From: Bacillus pumilus
Lineage (GTDB): Bacteria > Bacillota > Bacilli > Bacillales > Bacillaceae
Assembly (NCBI RefSeq): GCF_900186955.1
Contig: NZ_LT906438.1
Coordinates: 3,224,001-3,288,000, forward strand
DNA: 64,000 nucleotides
Reading direction: 5' to 3'
Shown: positions 27,282 through 36,919 of the stretch, one piece after another
Position numbering within the stretch: position 1 is the stretch's first letter
How the letters are laid out: the number at the start of each line of letters is the position of its first letter
Made by a program: the position numbers and the translations under genes
The notes under the pieces: generated by a model
Databases searched by the model: none
What the model was told of the DNA's origin: nothing
What the model saw: only the letters and a program-made list of their open reading frames with translations

Positions 27282-28567
27282 GACGATTCCCCCCGCTTTC
27301 TCGATTCAATCGACCTTGCATGTGCTTCGAGCCCCTCTAACCTAGCAAAAGCCGCAATGCTATCCCTGTGTGTCTCAAAGGCTTCTTGACTATATGAAAT
27401 AATGCTTGTTTTCTTTTGAAAATCGGTCACACCAAGCGGGCTAGAAAATCTGGCTGTTCCGTTGGTTGGCAGCACGTGATTCGGTCCTGCAAAATAATCT
27501 CCCACCGGCTCAGGGCTATAACGCCCTAAAAAAATCGCCCCTGCATGCTTGATTTGACCAAGAAATGATTCTGGATATGCTGTCAGCACCTCTAAATGCT
27601 CTGGCGCTAACTGATTGACGACGTCTACTGCACGTTCCATGGAATCTGTCACGTATATACGGCCATGATGTTGTATGGATTGTGCAGCGATTGATTTTCT
27701 TGGCAAGGTGTCCAGCTGCGCTTGCACCTCAGCTCGCACATTTTCAGCAAGTGTCTTAGACGGGGTCACCAAAATACTAGATGCTAGCGCATCATGCTCT
27801 GCCTGAGAAAGTAGATCGGCCGCCACCTCATATGCTATGGCCGTGTCATCTGCTAGAACCGCAATTTCACTAGGACCGGCAATCATATCAATGTCTACCT
27901 GACCAAATACTTCCCGCTTTGCCAGTGCGACATAGATGTTGCCTGGACCTGTGATTTTATCAACAGGCTGGATGCTTTCTGTTCCATAGGCAAGTGCCGC
28001 AATCGCCTGTGCACCGCCCATTTTATACATCTCTGTAATGCCGAGCTCCTTCGCAGCAACGAGTACAGCGTCAGAGAGGTAGCCGTTTTTCCCTGGGGGT
28101 GTCACAAGGACAATTCGCTGAACACCAGCGACAAGCGCGGGAATCACATTCATCAAAACAGATGATGGATAAGCAGCTGTTCCGCCGGGGACATACACAC
28201 CAACTGCCTCAAGTGGTGTCACCTTTTGTCCGAGCATCGAGCCATCCTGCTGGTGATAAAACCAAGAGGATGTCAGCTGACGCTCATGGTATGTGCGAAT
28301 ATGACGGATAGCCGTTTGGATCACATGAATCATGGCTGGGTCCAAACGTTCGGAGGCTTTTGTCATTTCCTCATCTGTGACAAGCGGATCTTCAAGCAGC
28401 ACCCCATCAAATTGCTTTGTAAAAGACTGTACCGCTTGATCACCATTTAGCCTCACTTCTTGTATAATCCGCTGAACAGCCAGGCGCTGCTCTTCCGTGC
28501 CTGTATCTAAAGTCCGTTTGAGCGAGAGTGTCTCTGTCTCACCTTCTTGTATATAGGTGATGTTCAT
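27278..28567 (-). CDS. hisD: Histidinol dehydrogenase
   Basis: 429 residues, normal HisD length. Family motifs [38 protein letters not shown] and DMIAGPSEI are present, as is the C-terminal Zn/catalytic region ([23 protein letters not shown]). It oxidises histidinol to histidine in two NAD-linked steps. Overlaps hisG and hisB by 4 nt each. Confidence 0.98.
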   Translation of the reverse strand: MNITYIQEGETETLSLKRTLDTGTEEQRLAVQRIIQEVRLNGDQAVQSFTKQFDGVLLEDPLVTDEEMTKASERLDPAMIHVIQTAIRHIRTYHERQLTSSWFYHQQDGSMLGQKVTPLEAVGVYVPGGTAAYPSSVLMNVIPALVAGVQRIVLVTPPGKNGYLSDAVLVAAKELGITEMYKMGGAQAIAALAYGTESIQPVDKITGPGNIYVALAKREVFGQVDIDMIAGPSEIAVLADDTAIAYEVAADLLSQAEHDALASSILVTPSKTLAENVRAEVQAQLDTLPRKSIAAQSIQHHGRIYVTDSMERAVDVVNQLAPEHLEVLTAYPESFLGQIKHAGAIFLGRYSPEPVGDYFAGPNHVLPTNGTARFSSPLGVTDFQKKTSIISYSQEAFETHRDSIAAFARLEGLEAHARSIESRKRGESS

Positions 28568-29205
28568 GATGTTTCCTCCCCTTCAATGATTCTTGCAAGG
28601 CGCTGCGCCATTTCATCGATCACCGCATCCTTCATCCGATAGCTCACAGGATTGACAATAAACCGTGATGTAATATCACAAATATGCTCCGTTTCAACAA
28701 GTCCGTTTTCCTTGAGTGTTTGACCTGTAGAGACAATGTCTACAATACGATCGGCGAGTCCGATGAGCGGTGCTAATTCAATGGAACCATTCAGCTTAAT
28801 GATCTCCACCTGCTCCCCTTGCTCTCTAAAATAGGAAGATGCAACATTTGGGTACTTTGTTGCCACACGCGGTGCGACACCGCCCCAGCTAGCTCCCGGC
28901 AATCCGGCAACCGCTAAATGGCATTTACTGATGTTTAAATCAAGCACCTCGTACACATCACGAGCTTCTTCGAGCATGACATCCTTTCCTGCAATGCCAA
29001 CATCTGCTACACCGTGCTCTACATAAGTCGTCACATCCATTGGCTTCGCTAAAATAAAGCGGAGGTTTTCTTCCGGTACATCGATGATTAACTTTCTTGA
29101 ATCCTCGAATTCCTCTGGCAGTTGATATCCTGCCTGCCTTAACAGCCCTGCGGCTTCTTCAAATATTCGGCCCTTTGGCATCGCCATCGTCAATACTTTA
29201 CCCAT
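28564..29205 (-). CDS. hisG: ATP phosphoribosyltransferase, short form (catalytic)
   Basis: 213 residues, the short HisG that lacks the C-terminal regulatory domain and needs HisZ. PRPP loop [14 protein letters not shown] is present, as are [23 protein letters not shown] and [12 protein letters not shown]. It joins ATP and PRPP in the committed step of the pathway. Its start overlaps the end of hisZ by 8 nt, fitting an obligate complex. Confidence 0.98.
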   Translation of the reverse strand: MGKVLTMAMPKGRIFEEAAGLLRQAGYQLPEEFEDSRKLIIDVPEENLRFILAKPMDVTTYVEHGVADVGIAGKDVMLEEARDVYEVLDLNISKCHLAVAGLPGASWGGVAPRVATKYPNVASSYFREQGEQVEIIKLNGSIELAPLIGLADRIVDIVSTGQTLKENGLVETEHICDITSRFIVNPVSYRMKDAVIDEMAQRLARIIEGEETS

Positions 29206-30373
29206 TTTGTTCTCCCTTTCTAGCGCCGATAAAATAAGTCACCTGCTCAAATGCCTTGGTCATCGCGTCAATATTTTCAATCCCTGCTAAGTCTTGCAAG
29301 ACGATCTTTTTCCCTTTTGACCGCTCCTTTTCTGCAAAAGCAAAAGCCTCCAGCCGTTGTTCTTTACTAAAAATCACTGCCTCCTGCGGCTCATTGATTT
29401 CTTTTGCATCAAGCGCTTCAAGCAGACGGTCTAATCGAAGTCCGAATCCTGTAGCTGGTGCAGGTGCATCAAAATGAGCAAGCAATTGGTCATATCTGCC
29501 GCCACTTCCGATGACTGACCCAACATGATCTGCAAATACTTCAAACAAAATACCCGTGTAGTAGCTCATATGACTCACCATGCTTAAATCTAGACGGATA
29601 TATTCTGTACAGTCGTAATCTTCAAGTGTCTCCCAAAGCGACTTTAACTGCGTAAGCACCTCTTTTCCTTCTTGTGAAACGACGATTTCCTCTGCCCGCT
29701 CTGTGACTTCCTGGCCGCCTCTTAACTCTAAAAGCTGTAACAGCCTCGTTTTATCGATGGAGGAGAGTGGCAATTGCTTCACATGCTGACGGTACCCTAC
29801 ATAATTCTTTTCATATAAAAATCGGCGAAGAACGTTTGCACGCTCTGTATTTCCCAGTACATCTACAAATAACGTCTCTGCTAAAGCGACATGCCCAATC
29901 GCGATTTTGAAGGATTTGAGCCCAGCATTTTTTAATGCGAATACGACAAGCGCGATCACTTCAGCATCTGCACTAATCGAACCGTCTCCAATTAACTCAA
30001 TTCCGACCTGCTCAAATTCTGATGGCCTTCCGCCTTCTCTTTCCTGTGCCCGGAACACATTGGCCGCATACCCAACGCGAAGCGGATACGCCTGTTCATG
30101 AAGCTTTGATGCTGCCACTCTCGCAATAGGTCCCGTCATATCAGGTCTGAGTACAAGGGTTTGCCCGTTCTGATCTAAAAGCTTAAAGAGCTGTGTATCT
30201 GTAATCGCCGATTGAACACCGACTGTATCGTAAAATTCAAGCGTTGGTGTCTCCATCAACCGGTAACCCCAACCGTTCATGACCTCTGTTAAGGAATGTC
30301 TCACTTTTTTCTTCGTCTCATACAATCCTGGTAATGAATCCCGCATACCATATGGTTTCTCAAACATAAACAT
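29198..30373 (-). CDS. hisZ: ATP phosphoribosyltransferase regulatory subunit
   Basis: 391 residues from ATG 30373 ([13 protein letters not shown]), with GGAGGTG nine bases upstream. It is a histidyl-tRNA-synthetase-like paralogue: class II motif 2 ([19 protein letters not shown]) and motif 3 region ([26 protein letters not shown]) remain, but the tRNA-binding domain is missing. It forms a hetero-octamer with short HisG and gives feedback inhibition by histidine. First gene of the operon. Confidence 0.97.
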   Translation of the reverse strand: MFMFEKPYGMRDSLPGLYETKKKVRHSLTEVMNGWGYRLMETPTLEFYDTVGVQSAITDTQLFKLLDQNGQTLVLRPDMTGPIARVAASKLHEQAYPLRVGYAANVFRAQEREGGRPSEFEQVGIELIGDGSISADAEVIALVVFALKNAGLKSFKIAIGHVALAETLFVDVLGNTERANVLRRFLYEKNYVGYRQHVKQLPLSSIDKTRLLQLLELRGGQEVTERAEEIVVSQEGKEVLTQLKSLWETLEDYDCTEYIRLDLSMVSHMSYYTGILFEVFADHVGSVIGSGGRYDQLLAHFDAPAPATGFGLRLDRLLEALDAKEINEPQEAVIFSKEQRLEAFAFAEKERSKGKKIVLQDLAGIENIDAMTKAFEQVTYFIGARKGEQNG

Positions 30374-30426
30374 GTTCTTCTGCACCTCCAACACATTAAA
30401 ACAAAAAATTCAGAATCCTTTAGTTC

Positions 30427-30448
30427 GCTAATATGATAATATACTAAC
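30427..30448. promoter_or_regulatory. Imperfect palindrome near his promoter
   Basis: GCTAATATG and ATATACTAAC lie as an imperfect inverted repeat (about 14 of 22 positions symmetric) in the AT-rich 233-bp gap between the divergent hisZ and yvpB, within the likely his promoter. No T-box is visible in this leader. A TrpR-like HisR/YerC operator is possible but unproven. Confidence 0.3.
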
Positions 30449-30567
30449 AAAATAAAGTAATTAAATCAATCATTTTTATTTTCTCTCTATTTTCATGAAA
30501 AATTTGTGGAATTATTACATTCAAGTGACACCTATCTCTTTTCTGCATGTTGGGTGAAAGAACGTGC

Positions 30568-30573
30568 TATAAT
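30568..30573 (+). promoter_or_regulatory. Extended -10 promoter of yvpB
   Basis: TGC-TATAAT with no good -35: an extended -10 promoter about 35 bp before the yvpB start. Confidence 0.6.
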
Positions 30574-30606
30574 ACATAAAAATATTGAATAAAACAGGAG
30601 ATTACA

Positions 30607-31401
30607 GTGAAGTTCATCCAGACATTAATCTTAACTTTGTTGTGCGCATGCCTTGTTTATTTCGGCTTTATATACGTGACACAAATCGACCAAGTCAAAA
30701 AGACAGCTTCACCACACGAAGCAGCCAAAGAAAAAGAAAACGATACGGCACTCGCAGCTGAAGAAACACGATCAACGAAAAAAACAGATACCACCTATTC
30801 TTCCTTAAAAGGAAGCAAAAAAGCCATGGACGTCATCCTCTACAATCAAATGGATGCCCCAAAGCTTTATAATGGATGCGAAGTCACAAGCTTAGCGATG
30901 CTTCTTCATTACAGCGGCTACGAGCAAGTGACGAAAGACACATTGGCAAATGAAATTAATCGTGTTCCACTCAATTATGAAAATGGCTTAAAAGGAGACC
31001 CACATGACGGGTTTGTAGGCGATATGGAGAATGGACCAGGTCTCGGTGTATACCATGAACCTATTTATCAGCTTGCGAAAAAATATGCGGGCGCTCAAGT
31101 CGTCGACTTAAGCGGAAAACCTGTCAAAAAGGCCATCTATCAATCACTTGAAAAAGGGTATCCTGTTTGGGTGATTACCACATCCACCTTTGACAAAATA
31201 GATAACATCGAAACATGGAATACACCAAATGGCAAAATAGATGTAAGCTTTAATATGCATAGCGTGGTCATCACAGGCTATGACAAGGAGCATGTCTACT
31301 TAAATAACCCATACGGAGAAAAGAATCAAAAAGTCGATCGCGATCAGTTTGAAGATTCTTGGGAACAGATGGGCAGGCAGGCGATTATCATTAAAGCATA
31401 G
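30607..31401 (+). CDS. yvpB: Membrane-anchored C39-like peptidase/hydrolase YvpB
   Basis: 264 residues, starting at GTG 30607 after AGGAG. An N-terminal hydrophobic helix (~7-28) is a membrane anchor or uncleaved signal. The C39_2 papain-like fold is readable: Cys in KLYNGCEVTSLAMLL, His in FNMHSVVITGYD, and the Asn/Asp in LNNPYGEKN. Such proteins are extracellular cysteine hydrolases of unknown substrate. Single-gene unit with extended -10 promoter and a strong terminator. Confidence 0.85.
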   Translation: MKFIQTLILTLLCACLVYFGFIYVTQIDQVKKTASPHEAAKEKENDTALAAEETRSTKKTDTTYSSLKGSKKAMDVILYNQMDAPKLYNGCEVTSLAMLLHYSGYEQVTKDTLANEINRVPLNYENGLKGDPHDGFVGDMENGPGLGVYHEPIYQLAKKYAGAQVVDLSGKPVKKAIYQSLEKGYPVWVITTSTFDKIDNIETWNTPNGKIDVSFNMHSVVITGYDKEHVYLNNPYGEKNQKVDRDQFEDSWEQMGRQAIIIKA

Positions 31402-31424
31402 AACAATTTCTCTTTGAAAACATG

Positions 31425-31461
31425 AAAACCCATCCTCTATCCGAATAGAGGATGGGTTTTT
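31425..31461 (+). terminator. Terminator of yvpB
   Basis: AAAACCCATCCTCTAT and ATAGAGGATGGGTTTTT around a CCGA loop: a near-perfect 15-bp stem with a T run. Confidence 0.92.
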
Positions 31462-31593
31462 CATGATGATAGTATTTCCTTCAGACTGTTCTCAAGCTTT
31501 TCAGCTGTCATTACTCCTCCGCCTACACTGAAGCATTCAACCTTTTTTAATAAAAATGAGAGATAATTCTTGATCGTTAAACTCCTCACTCAT
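31461..31593 (-). pseudogene. Frameshifted short gene remnant downstream of ywnB
   Basis: Minus-strand ATG 31593 reads MSEEFNDQELSLIFIKK and then stops. One base shift at an A6 run (31543-31548) opens a second frame, KKVECFSVGGGVMTAEKL..., that continues to TGA 31463-31461. The two halves look like one ~43-residue C-terminal piece broken by a slip in the homopolymer. I do not recognise the family. A sequencing indel is the other explanation for the frame break. Confidence 0.35.
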
Positions 31594-31616
31594 CGTTTTT
31601 AGCGGCAACGAATCGC

Positions 31617-32258
31617 TTATTCTGCTTCAGATACAACCGTAAAACGTTCTCCAACATGGGCAGCCTGCTCAATTTCATCGACAAGCGCAATGGCGTAGTC
31701 GGCATAGCTCACATAGCTGTCACCTTTAGAATTGACAATCAGTTGGTCTTTCCCTTTCACATAAGAACCTGTGCGTTTGCCAGCTGGATCAAAGAATGCA
31801 GCAGGGCTGAGGAAAGTCCATTTTAATCCTTCGGTTTGTTGAAGGTCTTTTAAGTTTTCACCTTGCTGTGAAGCAGTAGGCACATACTCCTTTGGAAATT
31901 CCGGTGTGTCAACAAGTCTTGTTGTTTTGGCTTCATCAACAAAAAGACTGCCCGCTCCACCCACAACGATTAAACGGGTACCGGGTACCTCTTTCAAAAT
32001 ATCAATCAGCTTTTTCCCTGCCTCTACGTGAAGGTGCTCTTGTCCAGCAGGTGCGCCAAATGCATTGACGATGACATCAAAGCCTTTGATGTCTTCTGCT
32101 TGTAAATGAAACACATCCTTCTCAATAACAGCTACGGATGAATCTGTCACTTTTTTCGCATCTCGAACGATGGCTGTTACCTCATGTCCTCTTGATTGAG
32201 CCTCTTTTACAATTTCCTGTCCTGCTTTACCTGTAGCGCCAATAATGCCGATTTTCAT
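31617..32258 (-). CDS. ywnB: NAD(P)-binding SDR-like protein YwnB
   Basis: 213 residues. N-terminal MKIGIIGATGKAGQEIVKEA is an atypical SDR (NmrA-like) dinucleotide-binding motif GATGxAG; VVGGAGSLFVDE follows. Family members reduce flavins/quinones or act as redox sensors (BLVRB type). AGGAGG precedes ATG 32258. It is the second gene after the Rrf2 regulator and has its own copy of the palindromic operator (32301-32319). In B. subtilis ywnA and ywnB lie elsewhere on the chromosome, so this pair is placed differently here. Confidence 0.88.
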   Translation of the reverse strand: MKIGIIGATGKAGQEIVKEAQSRGHEVTAIVRDAKKVTDSSVAVIEKDVFHLQAEDIKGFDVIVNAFGAPAGQEHLHVEAGKKLIDILKEVPGTRLIVVGGAGSLFVDEAKTTRLVDTPEFPKEYVPTASQQGENLKDLQQTEGLKWTFLSPAAFFDPAGKRTGSYVKGKDQLIVNSKGDSYVSYADYAIALVDEIEQAAHVGERFTVVSEAE

Positions 32259-32300
32259 ATGAATTCCTCCTGTAAAATGATTTTATTTAATAAACAAAGG

Positions 32301-32319
32301 TGTAACCGATTTAGTTACA
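32301..32319. promoter_or_regulatory. Operator 2 of the Rrf2 regulator (before ywnB)
   Basis: TGTAAC-N7-GTTACA, the same 19-bp palindrome pattern as at 32790-32808, in the gap between ywnA and ywnB. It implies direct control of ywnB by YwnA. Confidence 0.7.
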
Positions 32320-32344
32320 ACAGAGGTAAAAAAAATTGAATAGA

Positions 32345-32773
32345 TCATCCAATTTTTTTGATTAACACCTGCGTTAGTTCACTTAATTTGATCTCAGCAA
32401 GCACTTGCTCCATCGCACTTTGAGCGCGGCACAAGATTAACTCAAGCACAGCCTGGATATTTGCACCGATCGGACAGTCAGGATTTGGGCTTTCATGGAT
32501 TTGAAACAATTCTCCCTCATCCACCACCTCAACCGCTTTATACACATCAAGCAGCGTGATATCGTCTTCACTGCGGTTCAGCTGAGAACCGCCTTTGCCA
32601 AGACTCGTTGAGATTAGGCCTGCTTTTTTTAATTTACTCATAATACGGCGGATGACCACTGGGTTTGTATTTACACTTCCCGCGATATCCTCCGATGTCT
32701 GTAATGATCCTTTTTCAAGTGATAGCAAGGCCAGAATATGGACAGCGACAGTAAATCTGCTGCTGATTTTCAT
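32345..32773 (-). CDS. ywnA: Rrf2-family transcriptional regulator YwnA
   Basis: 142 residues. It has an N-terminal winged helix typical of Rrf2 (FTVAVHILALLSLEKGSLQTSEDIAGSVNTNPVVIRRIM) and a C-terminal helix with a Cys pair (SPNPDCPIGANIQ and ILCRAQ). It lacks the three-Cys cluster of Fe-S Rrf2 proteins, so a thiol or small-ligand signal is likelier. GAGGTGAG precedes ATG 32773. The palindrome TGTAAT-N7-GTTACA directly upstream suggests autoregulation. Confidence 0.88.
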   Translation of the reverse strand: MKISSRFTVAVHILALLSLEKGSLQTSEDIAGSVNTNPVVIRRIMSKLKKAGLISTSLGKGGSQLNRSEDDITLLDVYKAVEVVDEGELFQIHESPNPDCPIGANIQAVLELILCRAQSAMEQVLAEIKLSELTQVLIKKIG

Positions 32774-32789
32774 GTTTTCTCACCTCTGT

Positions 32790-32808
32790 TGTAATCATTA
32801 TAGTTACA
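32790..32808. promoter_or_regulatory. Operator 1 of the Rrf2 regulator (before ywnA)
   Basis: TGTAAT-N7-GTTACA, 17 bp upstream of the ywnA start. It matches the palindrome before ywnB in both half-sites (one difference) and in spacing. Confidence 0.7.
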
Positions 32809-32826
32809 CCATAACATATTGTCAAC

Positions 32827-32855
32827 AAAAAAGTCTGCCGAGCTACTCAGCAGAC
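32827..32855 (-). terminator. Terminator of the hprK-yvoF operon
   Basis: Minus strand GTCTGC...GCAGAC, 23 nt in all, followed by TTTTTT. It overlaps the last codons of yvoF and insulates ywnA. Confidence 0.82.
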
Positions 32856-33361
32856 GTAGATTGACGTGCATTCATTTCTTCTTTCGTATAAATCATGCGC
32901 ATTGGATTTCCTCCAACAAATGAGCCTGCTGGAACATCCTTATGAACAAGTGTACCAGCGGACACGATCGCCCCATCCCCAATAGTCACACCAGGTAAAA
33001 TGGTGGAATTGGCTCCAATTAAGACTTCATCCCCAATATAGACTTCCCCAAGTCTGTATTCTTTAATCAAATACTCATGGGTCAAAATGGTTGTGTTATA
33101 GCCAATCACCGAATTTCGACCGACCGTGATTTTCTCAGGAAACATGAGATCCACCATGACCATTAAGGCAAACGCTGTATCTTCGCCAACCTTCATACGA
33201 AGAAAGGTTCGGTATATCCAATTTTTCATTCCCATAAAAGGCGTGTACCGTGCGATTTGAATGAAAATAAAGTTTTTCACCACTTTGAAAAAGGGGACCG
33301 TCCGATAGACTTGTCGTAACGAATTGACCCCTTTTACAGGATATCGATCTGTTTTTCTCAA
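32843..33361 (-). CDS. yvoF: Left-handed beta-helix acetyltransferase YvoF
   Basis: 172 residues from TTG 33361, one base after the ppaX stop and with GGAG nine bases upstream; this start matches B. subtilis YvoF. Hexapeptide repeats form a left-handed beta helix (ITVGRNSVIGYNTTI, VYIGDEVLIGANSTILPGVTIGDGAIVSAGTLVHKDVPAGSFVGGNP). Members transfer acetyl from acetyl-CoA to sugars or similar acceptors. Last gene of hprK-lgt-yvoD-ppaX-yvoF; acceptor unknown. Confidence 0.9.
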   Translation of the reverse strand: MRKTDRYPVKGVNSLRQVYRTVPFFKVVKNFIFIQIARYTPFMGMKNWIYRTFLRMKVGEDTAFALMVMVDLMFPEKITVGRNSVIGYNTTILTHEYLIKEYRLGEVYIGDEVLIGANSTILPGVTIGDGAIVSAGTLVHKDVPAGSFVGGNPMRMIYTKEEMNARQSTSAE

Positions 33362-33362
33362 C

Positions 33363-34013
33363 TCAATCAGCTCCAACAATCGCCAGAAGATCACTCATTT
33401 TCTTTAGCATAAAATCAGGGCGATGCTTTAAAAGGGCCTCTTCTCCCTTAATTGACCAAGCAACACCTGCTGTTTTTGTCCCTGCCGCTTGACCAGACAA
33501 AATATCGTGATAATTATCGCCGACCATCACCGCTTCATGTGGATCACTGCCAAGCTTGGATAATGCCAGCTGGACTGGCTCCGGATGCGGCTTCTCATTT
33601 TGGACATCATCGAGCGTCACAATCACCTCAAAGAATGGCTCTAAACCGGTCAGCTTCAATCCCATTAACACTGTGTCACGTACCTTTGTTGTGACAATTC
33701 CAAGCTTAAATCCTCGATCCTGCAAAACCTTCAATGTATCTATAACAGTCTCATATTCAGTCACGAGCAGATCATGCTGTTCATGATTAAACGTACGGTA
33801 CATCTGAATCATGTCATCCGTTAGATCAGGGTCCATCGCAGAGAATGTATCAAATAATGACGGACCAATGAAATGGAGGATCTCTTCACGGCTGTACTGA
33901 TCAGGGTAATAATGATCAAGCGTATGTTGAAATGAAGCAATAATTAATTCATTCGTATTGATTAATGTGCCATCTAAATCAAATAGCACGGTGTTAACAG
34001 TTGATTCGTTCAT
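33363..34013 (-). CDS. ppaX: Pyrophosphatase / P-Ser-HPr phosphatase PpaX
   Basis: 216 residues, HAD superfamily. Motif [12 protein letters not shown] (nucleophile Asp), motif II Thr in GIVTTK, motif III Lys in [11 protein letters not shown], motif IV GDNYHDI. PpaX hydrolyses pyrophosphate released when HprK dephosphorylates P-Ser-HPr by phosphorolysis, and can act on P-Ser-HPr. Overlaps yvoD by 4 nt, in the same operon as hprK. Confidence 0.95.
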   Translation of the reverse strand: MNESTVNTVLFDLDGTLINTNELIIASFQHTLDHYYPDQYSREEILHFIGPSLFDTFSAMDPDLTDDMIQMYRTFNHEQHDLLVTEYETVIDTLKVLQDRGFKLGIVTTKVRDTVLMGLKLTGLEPFFEVIVTLDDVQNEKPHPEPVQLALSKLGSDPHEAVMVGDNYHDILSGQAAGTKTAGVAWSIKGEEALLKHRPDFMLKKMSDLLAIVGAD

Positions 34014-34954
34014 ATGGCTTCCTTTCTAACAACTGCGAGCTCGCGCTTTCGCCAAATATAGCTAATGGCAGCTGTTAATAAAATAGCAGATATCAGACGG
34101 ATGACAAGAAGCGGCCACACAGGAATCCCAAGTGGAATAAATATCAGCGTGTCTTCGACTACTGCATGGCAGGCAACAAGGAAAATGAAAGCAAGGGTTA
34201 AATCCTTTTTACTCACGCCGTCCTCTTCCACTGCCTTCATCATCACGCCAGCTCCGTATGCTAGACCAATGGTTAACCCAGCGACCATCGTCATCGACGT
34301 ATTTTCTTTCATTCCAAGCATTCTCGTAAATGGAGACAGCCACTTAGACAGCGTATGGAGCCATCCTAAATCTCTCATGAATTGAATGATGATCATGAGA
34401 GGGATGACGATACAGGCGAGCTGGAGCACACCGAGTACGGCTTTTTGTAAAGCGACAAGGACGATCATGTACCAGCTGGAAGGCACATCAGCCGTTTGGG
34501 CTGCTGTCAGCAGTCCATATTGTGCCGGCTCCTGGCCTCCCTGCCAAACGAGATGAATAACAATAGCCGAAACAACAGCAAGACTGATTCTGACCAGCAA
34601 AATGACAGACACTCTCAGTCCAACCTTTGCTGCCACAGTCGATTCGATGATCAGGTTGTGACAAAAGGACAGCATCACGGCCAAAATAAACACTTCCTTC
34701 ACAGGAAGATCTAGAGTCAAAATGGCCGCTATGCCCGCATACAAGTTCAGCACATTTCCTAACACAAGCGGAATGGCTGCTTCTCCTGAAAGACCAAACA
34801 ATCCCATAAATGGCCGTATGAATTGAATGATCCAATCCATAACAGGCGTATGCTGCAAGATACTGACGAGAATGGTAACCGGAAAGATGACTTTTCCAAG
34901 TGTCCAAGTTGTCGATAGCCCTGCTTTTAAGCCGTTTTTCCATGTCTCCTGCAT
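34010..34954 (-). CDS. yvoD: Nucleoside-recognition (Gate) domain membrane protein YvoD
   Basis: 314 residues with about eight membrane helices and two Gate-like segments ([18 protein letters not shown] and [20 protein letters not shown]), as in spore maturation proteins SpmA/SpmB and nucleoside transporters. The transported solute is unknown. Kept in the hprK operon in Bacillus without a known link to carbon control. Starts 19 bp after the lgt stop. Confidence 0.88.
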   Translation of the reverse strand: MQETWKNGLKAGLSTTWTLGKVIFPVTILVSILQHTPVMDWIIQFIRPFMGLFGLSGEAAIPLVLGNVLNLYAGIAAILTLDLPVKEVFILAVMLSFCHNLIIESTVAAKVGLRVSVILLVRISLAVVSAIVIHLVWQGGQEPAQYGLLTAAQTADVPSSWYMIVLVALQKAVLGVLQLACIVIPLMIIIQFMRDLGWLHTLSKWLSPFTRMLGMKENTSMTMVAGLTIGLAYGAGVMMKAVEEDGVSKKDLTLAFIFLVACHAVVEDTLIFIPLGIPVWPLLVIRLISAILLTAAISYIWRKRELAVVRKEAI

Positions 34955-34973
34955 CCTTCTGATCCCCCCTGCT

Positions 34974-35798
34974 TTAATTCGATGAGTTGTTCTCTTTATA
35001 CGGGATCGATGCGTGACCTTTTATTCTTCTAAAGATCAGCAGCAGAACAGCCACTACAAAAATGGCAATCGAAATCATTTGAGCGATTCGAAGATGTTCT
35101 GTCAGCATCAAACTGTCCGTTCTCATACCTTCTATGAAGAAACGACCGATTGAATACCAAATTAAATAAGACAAGAAGATTTCGCCTCTGCGCATCGATG
35201 TTCTACGTAATAAAATCAAGATCACAACACCGGCAAGATTCCATAATGATTCGTATAAGAACGTTGGGTGATAATACGTCCCATCAATATACATTTGATT
35301 AATGATAAACTCAGGCAAATGCAAATTCTCTAAAAAGGCTCTTGAAACAGCCTCACCATGCGCTTCCTGATTAATAAAGTTCCCCCAGCGTCCAATGGCC
35401 TGCGCCAGTAAAATACTAGGTGCTGCTACATCCGCTATTTTCCAGAAGGACACCTTTTTCACTTTTGTGAAGACGATCGCTGTCAGCACAGCACCTATCA
35501 GCCCGCCATGGATGGCAATTCCGCCATGCCAAATCTTAATGATTTCATTTGGGTGCTGCTGATAGTAATCCCATTCGAAGGATACATAATAAATTCGTGC
35601 ACAAATAATCGCTATTGGAATGGCAAATAAGATTAAATCAATAAACGTATCTTTATTGATTCCTCTTTTCTCACATTCTCTCAGTGCGAGCCAGAGTCCT
35701 AGTAAGGCTCCGACCCCAATGATCACACCATACCAATGAACCGAAAGAGGTCCGAGCTGAAAAGCAATCGGATCAATTGGCTGAATCGCTTCGTTCAT
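34974..35798 (-). CDS. lgt: Prolipoprotein diacylglyceryl transferase
   Basis: 274 residues, about seven membrane helices. The Lgt signature [17 protein letters not shown] contains the essential Arg and Asn; [13 protein letters not shown] carries the conserved His-Gly region. It moves diacylglycerol from phosphatidylglycerol to the lipobox Cys of prelipoproteins in the cytoplasmic membrane. Substrates in this window include the lipoprotein at 56.8 kb. Starts 11 bp after the hprK stop. Confidence 0.97.
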   Translation of the reverse strand: MNEAIQPIDPIAFQLGPLSVHWYGVIIGVGALLGLWLALRECEKRGINKDTFIDLILFAIPIAIICARIYYVSFEWDYYQQHPNEIIKIWHGGIAIHGGLIGAVLTAIVFTKVKKVSFWKIADVAAPSILLAQAIGRWGNFINQEAHGEAVSRAFLENLHLPEFIINQMYIDGTYYHPTFLYESLWNLAGVVILILLRRTSMRRGEIFLSYLIWYSIGRFFIEGMRTDSLMLTEHLRIAQMISIAIFVVAVLLLIFRRIKGHASIPYKENNSSN

Positions 35799-35809
35799 AT
35801 AGACAACTC

Positions 35810-36742
35810 CTATTCATCTTGGCCATTGTCTTCAATGACATCGGCTAGTTTACTTGTAAATTGTTCCGCCGCATTATGTCCCATGCGTTTTAACCTGAAG
35901 TTCATCGCAGCCACCTCAATGATAACCGCTAAGTTTCGACCAGGGCGGACAGGAATGGTCAGCTTCGGTACATCTGTATCGATGATTCGCATTTTCTCTT
36001 CTTCAAGTCCTAAACGATCGTACTGTTTGCCTTGTTCCCAAAGCTCAAGGTTCATGACAATCGTAATTCTCTTATAGCTTCTGACAGCCCCAGCTCCAAA
36101 TAAGGTCATCACATTAATGATGCCTAACCCGCGGATTTCTAAAAGATGTTCAATCAGCTCTGGTGCGCTTCCGACTAGCGTATCCTGATCCTCTTGACGG
36201 ATTTCCACGCAATCATCTGCGACCAGCCTGTGTCCTCTCTTCACTAATTCTAAGGCTGTTTCACTTTTTCCTACTCCGCTTTTTCCAATTAACAATACAC
36301 CTACACCATATACATCAACAAGTACGCCATGAATCGCGGTCGTAGGTGCAAGCTTGCTTTCTAAAAAGTTGGTCAAACGACTCGAAAGTCTTGTCGTTTT
36401 TAGGCTTGAACGTAACACAGGTACACCATTTTCATTTGAAGCTTCAATTAATTCCTTCGGCACTTCACGATCTCGTGACAAAATAATTGCAGGGGTAATA
36501 TCAGTACAAAGAGACATCATTCTCTGCTTTCGTTCGCGTTCTGGGAGCTGTTCAAAAAAAGAAAGCTCTGTTTTCCCTAAAAGTTGAACTCTTTCTTTTG
36601 GGTAATATGTAAAATAACCAGCCATTTCAATACCTGGTCTGGAAAGATCACTGATTGTAATGGGACGATTAATCCCTTCTTCCCCACTTACCAGTTCAAG
36701 ATGAAATTGTTCCATTATGTCCTTCGTACGAACTTTCGGCAC
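35810..36742 (-). CDS. hprK: HPr kinase/phosphorylase
   Basis: 310 residues from GTG 36742, with AAAGGAGGA upstream; matches B. subtilis HprK. Walker [20 protein letters not shown] (the P-loop plus conserved His) is followed by the HprK signature [19 protein letters not shown]. It phosphorylates Ser46 of HPr and Crh with ATP or pyrophosphate when fructose-1,6-bisphosphate is high, and reverses this with phosphate. First gene of the operon; divergent from nagA. Confidence 0.98.
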   Translation of the reverse strand: MPKVRTKDIMEQFHLELVSGEEGINRPITISDLSRPGIEMAGYFTYYPKERVQLLGKTELSFFEQLPERERKQRMMSLCTDITPAIILSRDREVPKELIEASNENGVPVLRSSLKTTRLSSRLTNFLESKLAPTTAIHGVLVDVYGVGVLLIGKSGVGKSETALELVKRGHRLVADDCVEIRQEDQDTLVGSAPELIEHLLEIRGLGIINVMTLFGAGAVRSYKRITIVMNLELWEQGKQYDRLGLEEEKMRIIDTDVPKLTIPVRPGRNLAVIIEVAAMNFRLKRMGHNAAEQFTSKLADVIEDNGQDE

Positions 36743-36854
36743 GCTTCTTCCTCCTTTTATCACAGGCGATTCAGAAATACAGCTCTATTTTATCACTTTC
36801 AATGATGATCCCAAAACAGTATTTTATCCTGATCCTGTTTCCGTTCATTTACTG

Positions 36855-36870
36855 GTATAGACAACTATAC
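36855..36870. promoter_or_regulatory. NagR operator (dre site) upstream of nagA
   Basis: GTATAG-ACAA-CTATAC is a perfect 6+4+6 palindrome. It overlaps a -10-like TATACT (36866-36871) and lies 50 bp upstream of nagA. It resembles the dre sites bound by the GntR/HutC regulator NagR in B. subtilis; the regulator gene is the third in this operon. Confidence 0.8.
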
Positions 36871-36919
36871 TTAAAAAGGGTAAACTAAGTCAAAGACAAT
36901 GACTAAAGGGGGCACAATC

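Noticed and set aside
34488..34943. 151-codon minus-strand frame inside yvoD
   Set aside because: Alternate frame of a well-supported membrane protein; Cys/His/Ser-rich chance composition.
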